A stretch of 64,000 nt of DNA from Sphingomonas sanxanigenens DSM 19645 = NX02 (GCF_000512205.2 NZ_CP006644.1:3404520-3468519); one strand, 5' to 3'; shown: positions 30,024 to 39,684, counted from the first letter of the stretch. Numbers and translations: made by a program. The notes: generated by a model not told the origin, from the letters alone.

Positions 30024-31421
30024 TCAAAGCAGCGGGCTGACCAACCGCGCCAGGTTTTCCGCCAGCCGCGCGCCCCGCGGCCGCGCCCGCCATTCGTTCA
30101 GCGTCAGCAGGTCGCTGCTCGCCATGCAGGCCTGCTGCACCCGCTCCAACGCCGCGCAGGCCTGCGCATCGTGGAGGATCAGGCTGATCTCGGCGTTCAG
30201 CGTGAAGGACCGGACGTCGGCATTGCTCGATCCGACGACGCCGACGATGCCATCCATCGTGACGGTCTTCGCGTGGAGCAGGCGGTCGCGATAGCGATGG
30301 AGGCGCACCCCGGCCTCGAGCAGTTCGTCATAATAGGATCGCTGCGCCAGGCTGACGAAGCGCTGGTCGACGACGCGCGAGACGATGAGGTCCACCGCCA
30401 CACCCCGCGCCACCGCATTGCCCAGCGCGGTCAGCAGCGCCTCGTCCGGAATCAGATAGGGTGAGACGATCGCCACATGATCGCGCGCGCCGTGGACGAT
30501 CTCCACGAGCAGCCGCTCGAAGCCCGGCACGCCGAAATCCGGTCCGCTGGGCATAGCCTGCAGCAGCGTGCCGCCCGCCGGCGCGGCGATCGGCAGCGGT
30601 GCCGGCACCACCTCGGTCTCCATCGCCCAGTCGCTGGCGAACACCGCGTCGAGCGCCGCGACCACCGGTCCCTCGACCCGCGCGACGAGTTCGTCATTGA
30701 CGATGCCCGGTTTGAAATCGCGATCGACGATGTTCTGCGATCCGACGAACCCCAGCGCGCCATCGACCAGGCACAATTTGCGATGATTGCGCAGGTCGCT
30801 TCGCGCGCGACGCAGCGCTGCAAAGCGCACCGGCAACACCAGCCGGGCGTCGACGCCTCGATCATGGAGCATCGCAAGGCTGCGCTTCGCCCAAGGGCGC
30901 GATCCCAGCGCGTCGATCAGCACGCGCACCACCACGCCCCGACTGCGCGCCCGGCCGAGCGCATCGGCGATGGCCCGGCCGGTCGCATCGTCGGCAAAGA
31001 TATAGGTCAGCAGATGGACCCGCTGCGTCGCGCCGTCGATCGCCGCCACCATCGCGGCGATCGCCGCCTCATAGCCGGGGATCAGGCTGATCGCGTTGCC
31101 GCGGACCGCCGGGAAGCCGCCGAGGGTGCGGGCGAGGCGCGCGAGCTGCGACGGGTCCGGCGACGGTCCGCGCAATTCCCCCGCGATACCGACGCGCATC
31201 TTGGCGGTCGCCTCGAACCGCGCCCGCCGCCACGCCGGAAAGCTGGCGCGCCCGATCAGGCGGTAGAGCAGCAGCGCAGGCACGGGCAGGAACAGCACCA
31301 GCAGCAGCCAGCTGCGCGCCGCTTCGGGCGGACGGCGCAGCGGGATGATGATCACCATCACCGCGCGGATCGCCCATTCGAGCAGCAGATAGCCGAGCGC
31401 GAAATGCGATGCGTCGATCAT
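30024..31421 (-). CDS. cls: Cardiolipin synthase (phospholipase D family)
   Basis: A 465-residue protein with two N-terminal membrane helices (residues about 8-55) and two phospholipase D HKD motifs: HRKLCLVD (His213, Lys215, Asp220) and HAKTVTMD (His383, Asp390). It condenses two phosphatidylglycerols, or phosphatidylglycerol plus phosphatidylethanolamine, into cardiolipin at the inner membrane. Length and architecture match bacterial Cls enzymes. A Pro-rich hypothetical gene lies 27 bases upstream on the same strand. Confidence 0.9.
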   Translation of the reverse strand: MIDASHFALGYLLLEWAIRAVMVIIIPLRRPPEAARSWLLLVLFLPVPALLLYRLIGRASFPAWRRARFEATAKMRVGIAGELRGPSPDPSQLARLARTLGGFPAVRGNAISLIPGYEAAIAAMVAAIDGATQRVHLLTYIFADDATGRAIADALGRARSRGVVVRVLIDALGSRPWAKRSLAMLHDRGVDARLVLPVRFAALRRARSDLRNHRKLCLVDGALGFVGSQNIVDRDFKPGIVNDELVARVEGPVVAALDAVFASDWAMETEVVPAPLPIAAPAGGTLLQAMPSGPDFGVPGFERLLVEIVHGARDHVAIVSPYLIPDEALLTALGNAVARGVAVDLIVSRVVDQRFVSLAQRSYYDELLEAGVRLHRYRDRLLHAKTVTMDGIVGVVGSSNADVRSFTLNAEISLILHDAQACAALERVQQACMASSDLLTLNEWRARPRGARLAENLARLVSPLL

Positions 31422-31448
31422 CGCGCTCCCTGGCGCAGCCCTTTCATC

Positions 31449-31964
31449 TCAATCGAGCGCCGAAAAATCATCGCCGTACCGCGCCTCGATGAAGCGCATG
31501 TTCGCGGCAAAGGCGTCGAGATCGCCCTGCGCCAGCGAGCGCGACATGCCGCGGAGCCTGGTCGCCATCTTGTCGAGCCCCTCGTTGAGGATGAAACTCG
31601 CCGAATGGCCGGTCTTGCGGAAAATCTCGGCGCGATGCTCGGCGGGGATCTCGACATAGCTCTTGAGCAAGGTCGGCAAATGATTGTCGCGCATCTGCTG
31701 CAGGTCGATCAGGTCGGTCGCGGCGATACCGCGCGTCCGCGCGCGCGCCTCGACCTCGGCGATCAAGGTGCGGATCGTCAGGATGCGCGGCCGCGCGCCG
31801 TCGGGCAGGCGCGGATCCTCATAATCGAACGGCACCGGCGGGCGCGGGTCCGCCGACGGCAAGGGCGGGGGCGCCGGCGGTGCTGCGGGCGAAGCCGATG
31901 GCGGCTCGTGCGGCGGTGCGGGCGACAATCCCAACAGGCGCGCGAAGAAGTCGGACCAGCTCAT
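31449..31964 (-). CDS. Conserved hypothetical protein, Pro-rich N-terminus
   Basis: I do not recognise a named family. The 171-residue protein has a short start (MSWSDFFARLLGL), a Pro/Ala-rich linker (about 15-45), then a soluble helical domain with LIDLQQMRDNHLPTLLKSYV and IPAEHRAEIFRKTGHSASF. There is no signal peptide or membrane helix. The ordered C-terminal half and strong codon bias support coding. It lies 27 bases upstream of cls and may share its transcript. The pattern suggests a cytosolic scaffold or adaptor, but this is a guess. Confidence 0.7.
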   Translation of the reverse strand: MSWSDFFARLLGLSPAPPHEPPSASPAAPPAPPPLPSADPRPPVPFDYEDPRLPDGARPRILTIRTLIAEVEARARTRGIAATDLIDLQQMRDNHLPTLLKSYVEIPAEHRAEIFRKTGHSASFILNEGLDKMATRLRGMSRSLAQGDLDAFAANMRFIEARYGDDFSALD

Positions 31965-32071
31965 ATCCGCATGCCTTCCGGAATCCGGTCGCCGCGGTCA
32001 ACTCCGATCATGGCGCATCGACCATCCGCCGTTTCCCGATTCCGTTTGGATTCCGTTTCGCGAAGCCCTAA

Positions 32072-32302
32072 ATGCAGTTCATGAACGTGCTTCTCGTCCT
32101 GCTGATCGTGGCCGCCGTGATCGCGACGGTCGTTGCGCTTGTTCGCGGCATCGTCTCCTTCCTGCAGGAGACCGAGGCCGATCTTAAGAATGGCGGCCCC
32201 AGCCCTTCGGGCCTGCGCCAGAACCGCATGATGATGGCGCGCGTGATGTTTCAGGCGGTCGCGGTGCTGCTGGTGGCGGTGTTGCTGCTGCTCAATCGCT
32301 GA
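32072..32302 (+). CDS. HIG1-like twin-transmembrane protein
   Basis: A 76-residue protein with two membrane helices (VLLVLLIVAAVIATVVALV and FQAVAVLLVAVLLLL) separated by a loop with GLRQNRMMMARVMFQA. This layout is that of HIG1-domain or twin-transmembrane proteins, which in alphaproteobacteria and mitochondria associate with respiratory complexes. It precedes the cobalamin adenosyltransferase gene by 13 bases and is probably translated from the same mRNA. Confidence 0.82.
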   Translation: MQFMNVLLVLLIVAAVIATVVALVRGIVSFLQETEADLKNGGPSPSGLRQNRMMMARVMFQAVAVLLVAVLLLLNR

Positions 32303-32315
32303 TTCTCCGACGCCG

Positions 32316-32888
32316 GTGGTCAAGCTCAACAAGATCTACACGCGCACCGGCGATGGCGGCACGACCGGGCTGGTCGATGGATCGCGCGTCGCGAAGCATG
32401 ATCTGCGGATGCAGGCGATCGGCGATGTCGATGAGGCCAACAGCGCGATCGGCGTGGCGATTGCGTCACAGGGCATGGAGCAGGCGGCCCGCGGCCGGCT
32501 GTTGACGATCCAGAACGACCTGTTCGATCTCGGTGCCGACCTTGCCACACCGGGCGAGGATTTCGCCCCGGGCGAGATGGTGCTGCGCATCGTGCCCGGG
32601 CAGGTCGCCCGGCTGGAAGCAGAGATCGATGCGATGAACGAGTCGCTCGCGCCGCTGCGCAGCTTCATCCTGCCCGGCGGATCGCCCGCGGTCGCCGCGG
32701 TCCACCTCGCCCGCGCGGTGATGCGTCGTGCCGAGCGGTCGGCAACCGCGGCGGCGGCGGACATGCCGCTCAACCCGCAGGCGCTGGCCTATCTCAATCG
32801 CCTGTCCGACCATCTTTTCGTTACCGCGCGCTGGTTGGCGGCGCAGGCCGGCGGCGACATATTGTGGGTGCCGGGCGCCTCGCGGTGA
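32316..32888 (+). CDS. Cob(I)yrinic acid a,c-diamide/cobalamin adenosyltransferase, PduO type
   Basis: A 190-residue PduO/MMAB-type adenosyltransferase that makes adenosylcobalamin from ATP and reduced cobalamin. The N-terminal IYTRTGDGGTTGL is the ATP loop; DVDEANSAIG and RAVMRRAERSA are also conserved. It starts with GTG, 13 bases after the HIG1-like gene. No cobalamin synthesis genes are adjacent, so it probably serves salvage. Confidence 0.92.
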   Translation: MVKLNKIYTRTGDGGTTGLVDGSRVAKHDLRMQAIGDVDEANSAIGVAIASQGMEQAARGRLLTIQNDLFDLGADLATPGEDFAPGEMVLRIVPGQVARLEAEIDAMNESLAPLRSFILPGGSPAVAAVHLARAVMRRAERSATAAAADMPLNPQALAYLNRLSDHLFVTARWLAAQAGGDILWVPGASR

Positions 32889-33017
32889 TGCGCCCGCCTA
32901 TCCGGAAGGATGGGGTTTGCCTTCGCCGATGTTCCCTGTATGTTCGCCCTCGCGGCACTGGCCGGATGAACCTTTGGCCGCAATCGCGCGTTTGGTAAGG
33001 GACGAGGGGCAGCAGGG

Positions 33018-34307
33018 ATGCCGGAAAAGATGATGGCGACACGGCGCGACGCCGCGGTTTTGTGCGATCCGCTTCCCGCATTCTTCCGGCAGGTCCGCAC
33101 GCTCAGCGCAGCGCTCGTGGCGTCGCTGTCGGATGCCGATGCGACGGTGCAGGCGATGGACGATGCCTCGCCCGCCAAATGGCACCTCGCGCATACGACC
33201 TGGTTCTTCGAAACCTTCGTGCTGCGCGATCACGTGCCGGGCTATGCGCTTTACGACGAACGCTGGCCCTTCCTGTTCAACAGCTATTACGAGGCCGAGG
33301 GAGAGCGCCACGCGCGCGCCCGGCGCGGCATGCTGACCCGGCCGGCGCTGGACGAGGTGCTCGAGTGGCGCGCGCATGTCGATGCCGCGGTGGAAGCGGC
33401 CCTGCCGGGGCTTTCGGCGGAAGCGCGCGCGCTGGTGACGCTCGGCTGCCATCATGAGCAGCAGCATCAAGAATTGCTGCAAACCGACATCCTCGCGTTG
33501 TTCGCGCTCAACCCGCTGGCGCCGGCCATATGGGCGGAGCCGCGCACGCCCCCTGCCCCCGCCCCCGCGCCGATCCGCTGGATCGAGGGTATGCGGGGCA
33601 TCGTCGAGATCGGCGAGAATGGCGCGGACGGCTTCGCGTTCGATTGCGAGGGGCCCCGCCACCCGGTGCTGCTCCACCCCCACGCCATCGCCGACCGGCC
33701 GGTCACCAACAGCGAATGGATCGCCTTCATCGACGATGGCGGCTACCGGCGCCCCGACCATTGGCTGTCGGACGGCTGGACCTGGGTGAAGGCCAATGCA
33801 GTCGAGGCGCCGCTTTATTGGCGGCGCGCAGCGGACGGAGGCTGGAACGCCTTCGCCCTCGACGGTCTCCACGCCGTGCGCCCCGCCGCGCCCGTCACCC
33901 ATATCAGCTATTATGAGGCAGAGGCGTTCGCGCGCTGGGCCGGCGCAAGGCTGCCGACCGAAGCCGAATGGGAAAGCGCCGCCCGGTGCTTCGATCCCGA
34001 AGGCGGCAACCTGCTCGATCGCGCGGGGCCGGCGAGGCCCTGCGCTTCGCCTGCCGGCGAAGGCGTCGGCCAGATGTTCGGGGATGTCTGGGAATGGACG
34101 GGCAGCGCCTATCTGCCCTACCCCGGCTTCCGCCCGGCCGCGGGCGCGGTGGGCGAATATAATGGCAAGTTCATGAGCGGGCAGTTCGTGTTGCGTGGCG
34201 GGAGCTGTGCCACGCCGCGTGGCCATGTCCGCGCCAGCTACCGCAACTTCTTCTATCCCCACCAGCGCTGGCAGTTCGCCGGCGTGCGTCTGGCAAAGGA
34301 TCTGTGA
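33018..34307 (+). CDS. egtB: Ergothioneine biosynthesis protein EgtB
   Basis: EgtB is a non-haem iron sulfoxide synthase that joins trimethyl-histidine (hercynine) to a cysteine-containing thiol. The 429-residue protein has an N-terminal DinB-like domain with iron-ligand motifs WHLAHTTWFFE (His56/His59) and HHEQQHQE (His146, His150), followed by an FGE-sulfatase domain (HPHAIADRPVTN, LPTEAEWE, LRGGSCATPRG). Its stop overlaps the egtD start by one base (TGATG), so the two are translationally coupled. Confidence 0.95.
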   Translation: MPEKMMATRRDAAVLCDPLPAFFRQVRTLSAALVASLSDADATVQAMDDASPAKWHLAHTTWFFETFVLRDHVPGYALYDERWPFLFNSYYEAEGERHARARRGMLTRPALDEVLEWRAHVDAAVEAALPGLSAEARALVTLGCHHEQQHQELLQTDILALFALNPLAPAIWAEPRTPPAPAPAPIRWIEGMRGIVEIGENGADGFAFDCEGPRHPVLLHPHAIADRPVTNSEWIAFIDDGGYRRPDHWLSDGWTWVKANAVEAPLYWRRAADGGWNAFALDGLHAVRPAAPVTHISYYEAEAFARWAGARLPTEAEWESAARCFDPEGGNLLDRAGPARPCASPAGEGVGQMFGDVWEWTGSAYLPYPGFRPAAGAVGEYNGKFMSGQFVLRGGSCATPRGHVRASYRNFFYPHQRWQFAGVRLAKDL

Positions 34308-35263
34308 TGGCGACGATGCTCAACGTGGATCCGGCGTTTCGCGCCGACGTGCTGACGGGGCTGTCGCTGCGCCCGCGTGCGATCCCCGCGCGCTGGTTCT
34401 ACGACCGGCAGGGTTCGGAACTGTTCGAGGCGATCACCCGGCTGCCCGAATATTATCCCACGCGCGTGGAGACGGCATTGCTCGAGCGGCACGCGGGCGA
34501 AATCGCGCAGCTCGTCGGCCCCGGCCGCGCGGTGGTCGAGTTCGGATCCGGATCCTCGACCAAGACGCCGCACATCCTCTCCGCGGTGGAGCCGGCGGCC
34601 TATGTGCCGATCGACATTTCGGGCGAGTTCCTGCGCCAGTCCGCGGCGGCGCTCGCGGCAGACTTCCCCAAGCTGCGCATCGAGCCGCTGGAAGCCGATT
34701 TCACCCAGCCGATCCAGCCGCCGGACAGCATCGCGGGGCTCCCCCGGCTGGGCTTTTTCCCGGGCTCGACGATCGGCAACATGGTTGCGCGTACTGCGGT
34801 CAACCTGCTGCGGGCGATGGTCGAAACGCTGGGGATTGGCGCCAAATTGCTGATCGGCATGGACCGTCGCAAGTCGCCCGAGGTGCTGATCCCCGCCTAT
34901 GACGACGCGGCGGGCATCACCGCGCGATTCAACCTGAACCTGCTCGAGCGGATCAACCGCGAACTCGACGCCGACGTACCGGTGGACGCGTTTCGCCACC
35001 GCGCGGTGTGGAACGACGGCCATTCGCGGATCGAGATGCACCTGCAGGCGATGCGCGACCTGCGCTTCGCGATCGACGGCCGGCCGTTCGAGATGGCGGC
35101 GGGCGAAACGATCCATACCGAGAACAGCCACAAATACGGCCCCCACGACGCCCGTCTGCTGCTGCGCGCCGGCGCGTGGACGCCGATCGCCGAATGGACT
35201 GACCCGCAGGACCAGTTCGCGATCCTCCTGTGCGAGGCACAGGCGCCCGGCACCGCGCCGTAA
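34307..35263 (+). CDS. egtD: L-histidine N-alpha-methyltransferase EgtD
   Basis: EgtD trimethylates histidine to hercynine, the first step of ergothioneine synthesis. The 318-residue protein has LRPRAIPARWFYDRQGSELF and ITRLPEYYPTR at the N-terminus, SAM motif VVEFGSGSSTKT near residue 75, and FFPGSTIGN. The ATG at 34307 overlaps the egtB stop; a GTG one codon earlier is possible. No egtA, egtC or egtE is in the window, so the remaining C-S lyase step must be encoded elsewhere. Confidence 0.95.
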   Translation: MATMLNVDPAFRADVLTGLSLRPRAIPARWFYDRQGSELFEAITRLPEYYPTRVETALLERHAGEIAQLVGPGRAVVEFGSGSSTKTPHILSAVEPAAYVPIDISGEFLRQSAAALAADFPKLRIEPLEADFTQPIQPPDSIAGLPRLGFFPGSTIGNMVARTAVNLLRAMVETLGIGAKLLIGMDRRKSPEVLIPAYDDAAGITARFNLNLLERINRELDADVPVDAFRHRAVWNDGHSRIEMHLQAMRDLRFAIDGRPFEMAAGETIHTENSHKYGPHDARLLLRAGAWTPIAEWTDPQDQFAILLCEAQAPGTAP

Positions 35264-35271
35264 CACGCATC

Positions 35272-35295
35272 TCCCCGCCCGCTTGCGGGAGGGGA
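35272..35295. repeat. GC palindrome of the TCCCGC/GCGGGA type, downstream of egtD
   Basis: Arms 35272-35282 and 35285-35295 pair at 10 of 11 positions with a 2-base centre. It lies just after the egtD stop. The core is shared with 20528-20547 and 41201-41224. Confidence 0.55.
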
Positions 35296-35465
35296 CTCAC
35301 GCACGCAAGACAGCAGCAACCTCGCCATCGTCCGTGCGTTTCTCCTGCGCCGCGTACGCCAGCCCGCCTCGCGACAATTCGCGACACAAAAGCCGGGCTG
35401 CGGACAAACGCAGGCGACACTCCGGGACCAAAAAGGTCTCGTTCAGTATGCACCAGGAGGTTCAC

Positions 35466-35798
35466 ATGAAGCGTCTTTCGATCCTGGCGGGTTTCGCCGC
35501 CATTGCCACCCTCACCATGCCGATCGCGGCACAGGCGGCGCCGTGGCAGAACATCAACGCGCGCCAGCAGCGGCTCGATACGCGGATCGATCAGGGCGTG
35601 CGCAGCGGATCGCTCAACCGCGCGGAGGCCCAGCGGCTGCGCGGCCAGTTCAACGATCTGGTTCGTCTCGAGGCGAGTTATCGCCGCAGCGGTGGCGGGC
35701 TCTCGGCCCGCGAGCGCGCCGACCTCGACCGCCGTTTCGACGGGCTGAGCGCGCGCATCAAGGTGCAGAAGAACGATCGCCAGGGCCGGGGCTGGTAA
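35466..35798 (+). CDS. Small secreted protein of unknown function
   Basis: A 110-residue protein with a clear signal peptide (LAGFAAIATLTMPIAAQA). The mature part is short, basic and helical, with RQQRLDTRIDQGVRSGSLN and EAQRLRGQFNDLVRLEASYR, then a C-terminal RFDGLSARIK. This repeat-like RLD/RI-GV-SG-LN-EA pattern is seen in small periplasmic proteins of sphingomonads; no function is known to me. A strong AGGAGG box sits before the ATG. It is monocistronic with an 18-bp terminator hairpin. Confidence 0.82.
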   Translation: MKRLSILAGFAAIATLTMPIAAQAAPWQNINARQQRLDTRIDQGVRSGSLNRAEAQRLRGQFNDLVRLEASYRRSGGGLSARERADLDRRFDGLSARIKVQKNDRQGRGW

Positions 35799-35805
35799 GC
35801 CCGAT

Positions 35806-35848
35806 AAGGTGCCCCCGGAGAAGCGTGAGCCTTCTCCGGGGGCACCTT
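35806..35848. terminator. 18-bp terminator hairpin
   Basis: A perfect 18-bp stem (35806-35823 with 35831-35848, 7-base loop) sits 7 bases after the small secreted protein gene and before the convergent namZ gene. No clear T-tract follows; a bidirectional role is likely. Confidence 0.75.
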
Positions 35849-35925
35849 CGAAGTTTCAAACGCGTAAGTACCTTGGCCCGGATGGAAACGGCCTTGCCGC
35901 CGAGGAATTACGCCCGCCGCCTCAC

Positions 35926-37125
35926 TCAATAGCGAAGATAGGCCCGCCGCTCCTCGGCCCATGCCGCCTCGTCGGGCAGCGTCAGCGCATCGAGATCCGC
36001 CGGCGTCGCGGCGGCATCATCCACCCATTCGCGCAGCAACGGGCTGCCGTTGATGACGTCGATCGGCAGCTTGCCGAACGCATATTCATAGGGGAAGTCG
36101 CGCCACAGCGGATAATCCGGGTGAAGCAGACGGATCGCCTTGAACGCCAGCGCCTGCAGCCGCCATGGCCGGAACGCGTCATGATCGTAACCCGGCGCCT
36201 CGGCATGGATGTGGATGCCGCTGCACAATTGGCCGACATGCTTGTGGAAGGTCGGCTCGAAGCTGCAGTGACGCAGGATGCAGCCCTCCAGCCATTGCGG
36301 CGCCAGATCGCGCATCACGCCGATCACCCGCTGCGCGGCGATGTCCGGCGCGCCGAACAGTTCGAGCGGCCGCGTCGTGCCCCGCCCTTCGGACAGGGTC
36401 GTGCCCTCCAGCATCACCGTACCGGCATAGGCGCGTGCCATGAACAGGTTCGGCGCGTTGGGGCTGGGGTTGATCCAGATACGTTCACCCAGCGGCCAGC
36501 CGAAGCCCGGTGCCGCGTCCGGCGCCCAGCCTTCCATCTCGACGATGCGATAGTCGAGGTCGAGCTTGTGGCGATCGATGAACCACAGGCCGAGTTCGCC
36601 CAAGGTCATGCCATGGCGCATCGGCATCGGCCCCGCACCGACGAAACTCTCCCAGCCCGGCTGCAAGGTCAGCCCCTCGATCGGACGGCCGGCGGGGTTG
36701 GGACGGTCGAGCACATACACCGCCTTGCCATGCTCCGCCGCGGCTTCGAGCACATAGAGCAGCGTCGTGATGAAGGTGTAGATGCGGCAGCCGACATCCT
36801 GCATGTCGACAAGCAGCACGTCGAAGGTGTGCATCGACTGGCCGGTCGGCCGGCGCACCTCGCCGTAGAGGCTGAACACCGGAATACCGTGGATAGGATC
36901 GTCGAAATCCGGCGATTCAACCATATTGTCCTGCTTGTCACCGCGCAGCCCATGCTGCGGCCCGAAGGCGGCGGTTACGTTCACCCCGGCCGCGACCAGT
37001 GCGTCGAGCGAATGGGTGAGGTCGGCGGTGACCGAGGCGGGGTGCGCGAGCAGCGCGACGCGGCGCCCCCTGAGCGACTGGAGCAGCGCCGGGTCGGCGA
37101 GCAGGCGATCGATACCGAAGTGCAT
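35926..37125 (-). CDS. namZ: Exo-beta-N-acetylmuramidase NamZ family (DUF1343)
   Basis: A 399-residue DUF1343 protein (PF07075), the family of NamZ, which removes N-acetylmuramic acid from muropeptide ends during cell-wall recycling. Visible motifs are GRRVALLAHPASV, FGPQHGLRGDKQDNM, VDMQDVGCRIYTF, LDRPNPAGR, and SPNAPNLFMARAYAGTVMLEG. There is no signal peptide on this start (MHFGIDRLL), which would make it cytoplasmic, unlike characterised secreted forms. A DOMON-like gene ends 4 bases upstream, so the pair is an operon. Confidence 0.88.
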   Translation of the reverse strand: MHFGIDRLLADPALLQSLRGRRVALLAHPASVTADLTHSLDALVAAGVNVTAAFGPQHGLRGDKQDNMVESPDFDDPIHGIPVFSLYGEVRRPTGQSMHTFDVLLVDMQDVGCRIYTFITTLLYVLEAAAEHGKAVYVLDRPNPAGRPIEGLTLQPGWESFVGAGPMPMRHGMTLGELGLWFIDRHKLDLDYRIVEMEGWAPDAAPGFGWPLGERIWINPSPNAPNLFMARAYAGTVMLEGTTLSEGRGTTRPLELFGAPDIAAQRVIGVMRDLAPQWLEGCILRHCSFEPTFHKHVGQLCSGIHIHAEAPGYDHDAFRPWRLQALAFKAIRLLHPDYPLWRDFPYEYAFGKLPIDVINGSPLLREWVDDAAATPADLDALTLPDEAAWAEERRAYLRY

Positions 37126-37129
37126 GGGA

Positions 37130-37675
37130 TCAGCCTGCTGCCGGGAGTTGCGCGACAAAGCAATCGCGATCATGGAAATCCGGCTTGTCGGCAGGATGGG
37201 CGAGCGCCCACCAGGATTTGCCGCCGCTGCGATCCTCGATCACCGCGGAAAGGCCGAGCGCGCCGACCTCCGCGAGCATCGGCAGCGGCGCCAGCCGCAC
37301 CGTCAGCACAAGACGTTCGGGCGCTGCTTCCAACCGAATGTCCGGCGCGGGAAAGGCCTCCGCCGGGGCCATGCCCGCACGATAATCATCGAAGCGGTAG
37401 GCCGCCCAACGCTGCGACGGCGCGAAATTGGCTTCGAGATAGGCGCCGCTGCCGAGCGCGAAGAACGCCTCGAAGCAGGTGTGCTGCCACAGCCCGTCCC
37501 GCCGCTGCGGCGCCTCCGGCGACGGCAGCAGGATGCTGCCGACGGGCCCCGTCACGACATAGGCGATTTCCAGCGCGCTTTCCGCCCGCCGCGTCAGTTC
37601 TGCCTCGATCGCAAGGTCGGGCACGGCGGTGCCCGGAAACGGATACAGGCGGAATCTGTCCAAAACGCTCCCCAA
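37130..37675 (-). CDS. DOMON-like domain protein
   Basis: A 181-residue soluble protein with a beta-sandwich pattern (WQHTCFEAFFALGSGAYLE, NFAPSQRWAAYRFDDYR) of the DOMON-like type, a fold that binds haem or sugars. No signal peptide is seen. It is the first gene of a leftward pair with namZ, 4 bases between them, which suggests a link with muramic acid recycling. That link is context inference only. Confidence 0.78.
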   Translation of the reverse strand: MGSVLDRFRLYPFPGTAVPDLAIEAELTRRAESALEIAYVVTGPVGSILLPSPEAPQRRDGLWQHTCFEAFFALGSGAYLEANFAPSQRWAAYRFDDYRAGMAPAEAFPAPDIRLEAAPERLVLTVRLAPLPMLAEVGALGLSAVIEDRSGGKSWWALAHPADKPDFHDRDCFVAQLPAAG

Positions 37676-37706
37676 ATCGTTCGCCCCATGCTAGGCGCGC
37701 CGCGCC

Positions 37707-38933
37707 ATGACCGAATATCAGTCCGATCTCCTAAGCCTGCTCGCCTCGCGCGGCTATATCCATCAAGTCACCGACGGCGGCGCGCTCGACGCGCTGGCGG
37801 CGAAGCAGGTCGTGCCGGGCTATATCGGCTTCGATCCCACCGCGCCCTCGCTCCATGTCGGCAGCCTCGTGCAGATCATGATGCTGCGCCGGCTGCAGCA
37901 GGCCGGCCACAAGCCGCTGGTGCTGATGGGCGGCGGCACGGGCAAGATCGGTGATCCGAGCTTCAAGGACGAGGCTCGCAAGCTGCTGACCGACGAGACG
38001 ATTGCGGCCAATGTGGCGTCGATCAAGCGCGTCTTCGCCCGCTTCCTGACGTTCGGCGACGGCCCCACCGATGCGGTGATGCTCGACAATGCCGAATGGC
38101 TCGACCGGCTGGAATACATCCCGTTCCTGCGTGAGGTCGGCCAGCATTTCTCGGTCAACCGTATGCTGAGCTTCGATTCGGTGAAGCTGCGGCTCGATCG
38201 CGAACAGTCGCTGAGCTTCCTCGAATTCAACTATATGATCCTGCAGGCCTACGACTTCCGCGAGCTTTCGCAGCGTTATGCCTGCCGCCTGCAAATGGGC
38301 GGATCGGACCAGTGGGGCAATATCGTCAACGGCGTCGAACTGGCGCGTCGGATGGACGGTACCGAGGTGTTCGGCCTCACCACCCCGCTCATCACCACCG
38401 CGGACGGCGGCAAGATGGGCAAGACGATGTCGGGCGCAGTCTGGCTCAATGCCGACATGTGCAGCGCCTATGAGTATTGGCAGTTCTGGCGGAACACGCA
38501 GGATGCCGATGTCGGCCGCTTCCTGCGCCTGTTCACCGATCTGCCGCTGGACGAGATCGCCCGGCTTGAGGCGCTGGAAGGCGCCGGCATCAACGAAGCC
38601 AAGCGCGTGCTGGCGAACGAGGCGACCGCGATGGCGCATGGCGCCGAAGCCGCCGCAGAAGCCGCCGAAACCGCGCGCCGCACGTTCGAGGAGGGTTCCG
38701 CGGGCGACGCTCTGCCGACCTTGTCGGTGGAAGGCGGCTCGATCTCGATCGTCGATGCGTTGGTCGGCCTCGGTCTCGTCGCCTCAAAGGGCGAGGCACG
38801 CCGCCTGATCAAGGGCGGCGGCGCCCGCGTGGACGGCGAGAAGGTGGCCGACGACGCGCTGACGATCAGCGTGGGCTCGGCGCCGGTGAAGATCTCCGCC
38901 GGCAAGAAGGCCCACGGGGTGCTGGCGGGGTAA
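37707..38933 (+). CDS. tyrS: Tyrosyl-tRNA synthetase
   Basis: TyrS charges tRNA-Tyr. The 408-residue class I enzyme has the HIGH-type motif PSLHVGSL (His50), KMGKTMSG near residue 236 in place of KMSKS, and a C-terminal S4 RNA-binding domain (from about 340; [21 protein letters not shown]). Length is normal. It diverges from the DOMON-like/namZ pair with 31 bases between. Confidence 0.96.
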   Translation: MTEYQSDLLSLLASRGYIHQVTDGGALDALAAKQVVPGYIGFDPTAPSLHVGSLVQIMMLRRLQQAGHKPLVLMGGGTGKIGDPSFKDEARKLLTDETIAANVASIKRVFARFLTFGDGPTDAVMLDNAEWLDRLEYIPFLREVGQHFSVNRMLSFDSVKLRLDREQSLSFLEFNYMILQAYDFRELSQRYACRLQMGGSDQWGNIVNGVELARRMDGTEVFGLTTPLITTADGGKMGKTMSGAVWLNADMCSAYEYWQFWRNTQDADVGRFLRLFTDLPLDEIARLEALEGAGINEAKRVLANEATAMAHGAEAAAEAAETARRTFEEGSAGDALPTLSVEGGSISIVDALVGLGLVASKGEARRLIKGGGARVDGEKVADDALTISVGSAPVKISAGKKAHGVLAG

Positions 38934-38957
38934 TCCCCCGCCCCTACCCTTCGGCGC

Positions 38958-39599
38958 CTATCCGTAGGTCTTTACGCATGCGTCGAGAACGCGGATCGGC
39001 GGCCCGAGCTTGATCATTGTCGCCATCGCCTTGTAGCGGGCCTCCTGCTGCGCCTCTGCGGCTGACTGGCCGCGTGCTCGCAACTTCACCGCGATGCTGT
39101 CGTCCAGCTTCGCGCGCATGTCGTTATAGGCGGTGATCTGCTTGACCGCCGCCTCGTCGGTGGTCTGGATGCCGCGACCGATGAAGTCGGCGACGCCCGC
39201 ACAGCCGAGTTCGGCGTCGAGCGGATCCTTCGGAAGATCGATCGGGCCGCTAGCGACGGTCGCCGGAAACGCCTGATCGCAGGCGCCCACCGCGTCCTTC
39301 CACTTGGAACCGGTCACCGGCTTTTCCAGTTCAGGCATGCGCTTGACCACCGCAGCGGCCTTGGACGGTTCGAAGCGATCGCTCTCCGCGCCGGCCAACA
39401 TGGCATAATGGACGATCTTGCCCTGCGCATCGAGCGGCAGCGAGCCCTGGATCGTCTTGCTCTTCTCGCGCGCATCCACCGCCGTGACCACACCGCAGGT
39501 TGCCGCCTTCTCGATGGGGTCCGCAGGCAGGTCCAGCGCCTGTTCGCCACACCCGGCGAGCACAAGCGCCGTCGCCCCCAGCAGCATCACTCCACGCAT
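38958..39599 (-). CDS. Hypothetical lipoprotein
   Basis: A protein of about 213 residues that I cannot assign to a family. The start MRGVMLLGATALVLAGCG is a lipoprotein signal with an LAGC lipobox. The mature domain carries two CG/CA-containing segments (ATCGVVTAVDA, ELGCAGVADFIG) and helical stretches (AKLDDSIAVKLRARGQS). An in-frame start at 39614 is possible. It converges on tyrS. Four cysteines in the mature part could form disulfides in the periplasm. Confidence 0.72.
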   Translation of the reverse strand: MRGVMLLGATALVLAGCGEQALDLPADPIEKAATCGVVTAVDAREKSKTIQGSLPLDAQGKIVHYAMLAGAESDRFEPSKAAAVVKRMPELEKPVTGSKWKDAVGACDQAFPATVASGPIDLPKDPLDAELGCAGVADFIGRGIQTTDEAAVKQITAYNDMRAKLDDSIAVKLRARGQSAAEAQQEARYKAMATMIKLGPPIRVLDACVKTYG

Positions 39600-39684
39600 A
39601 TGTCCACTCCGCAACCGTAATGAGTGCAGGGTCTACGTATCGGTCAGGCATATGGTTCCGCCGGTGGAACCATGCAGGCAGCCG

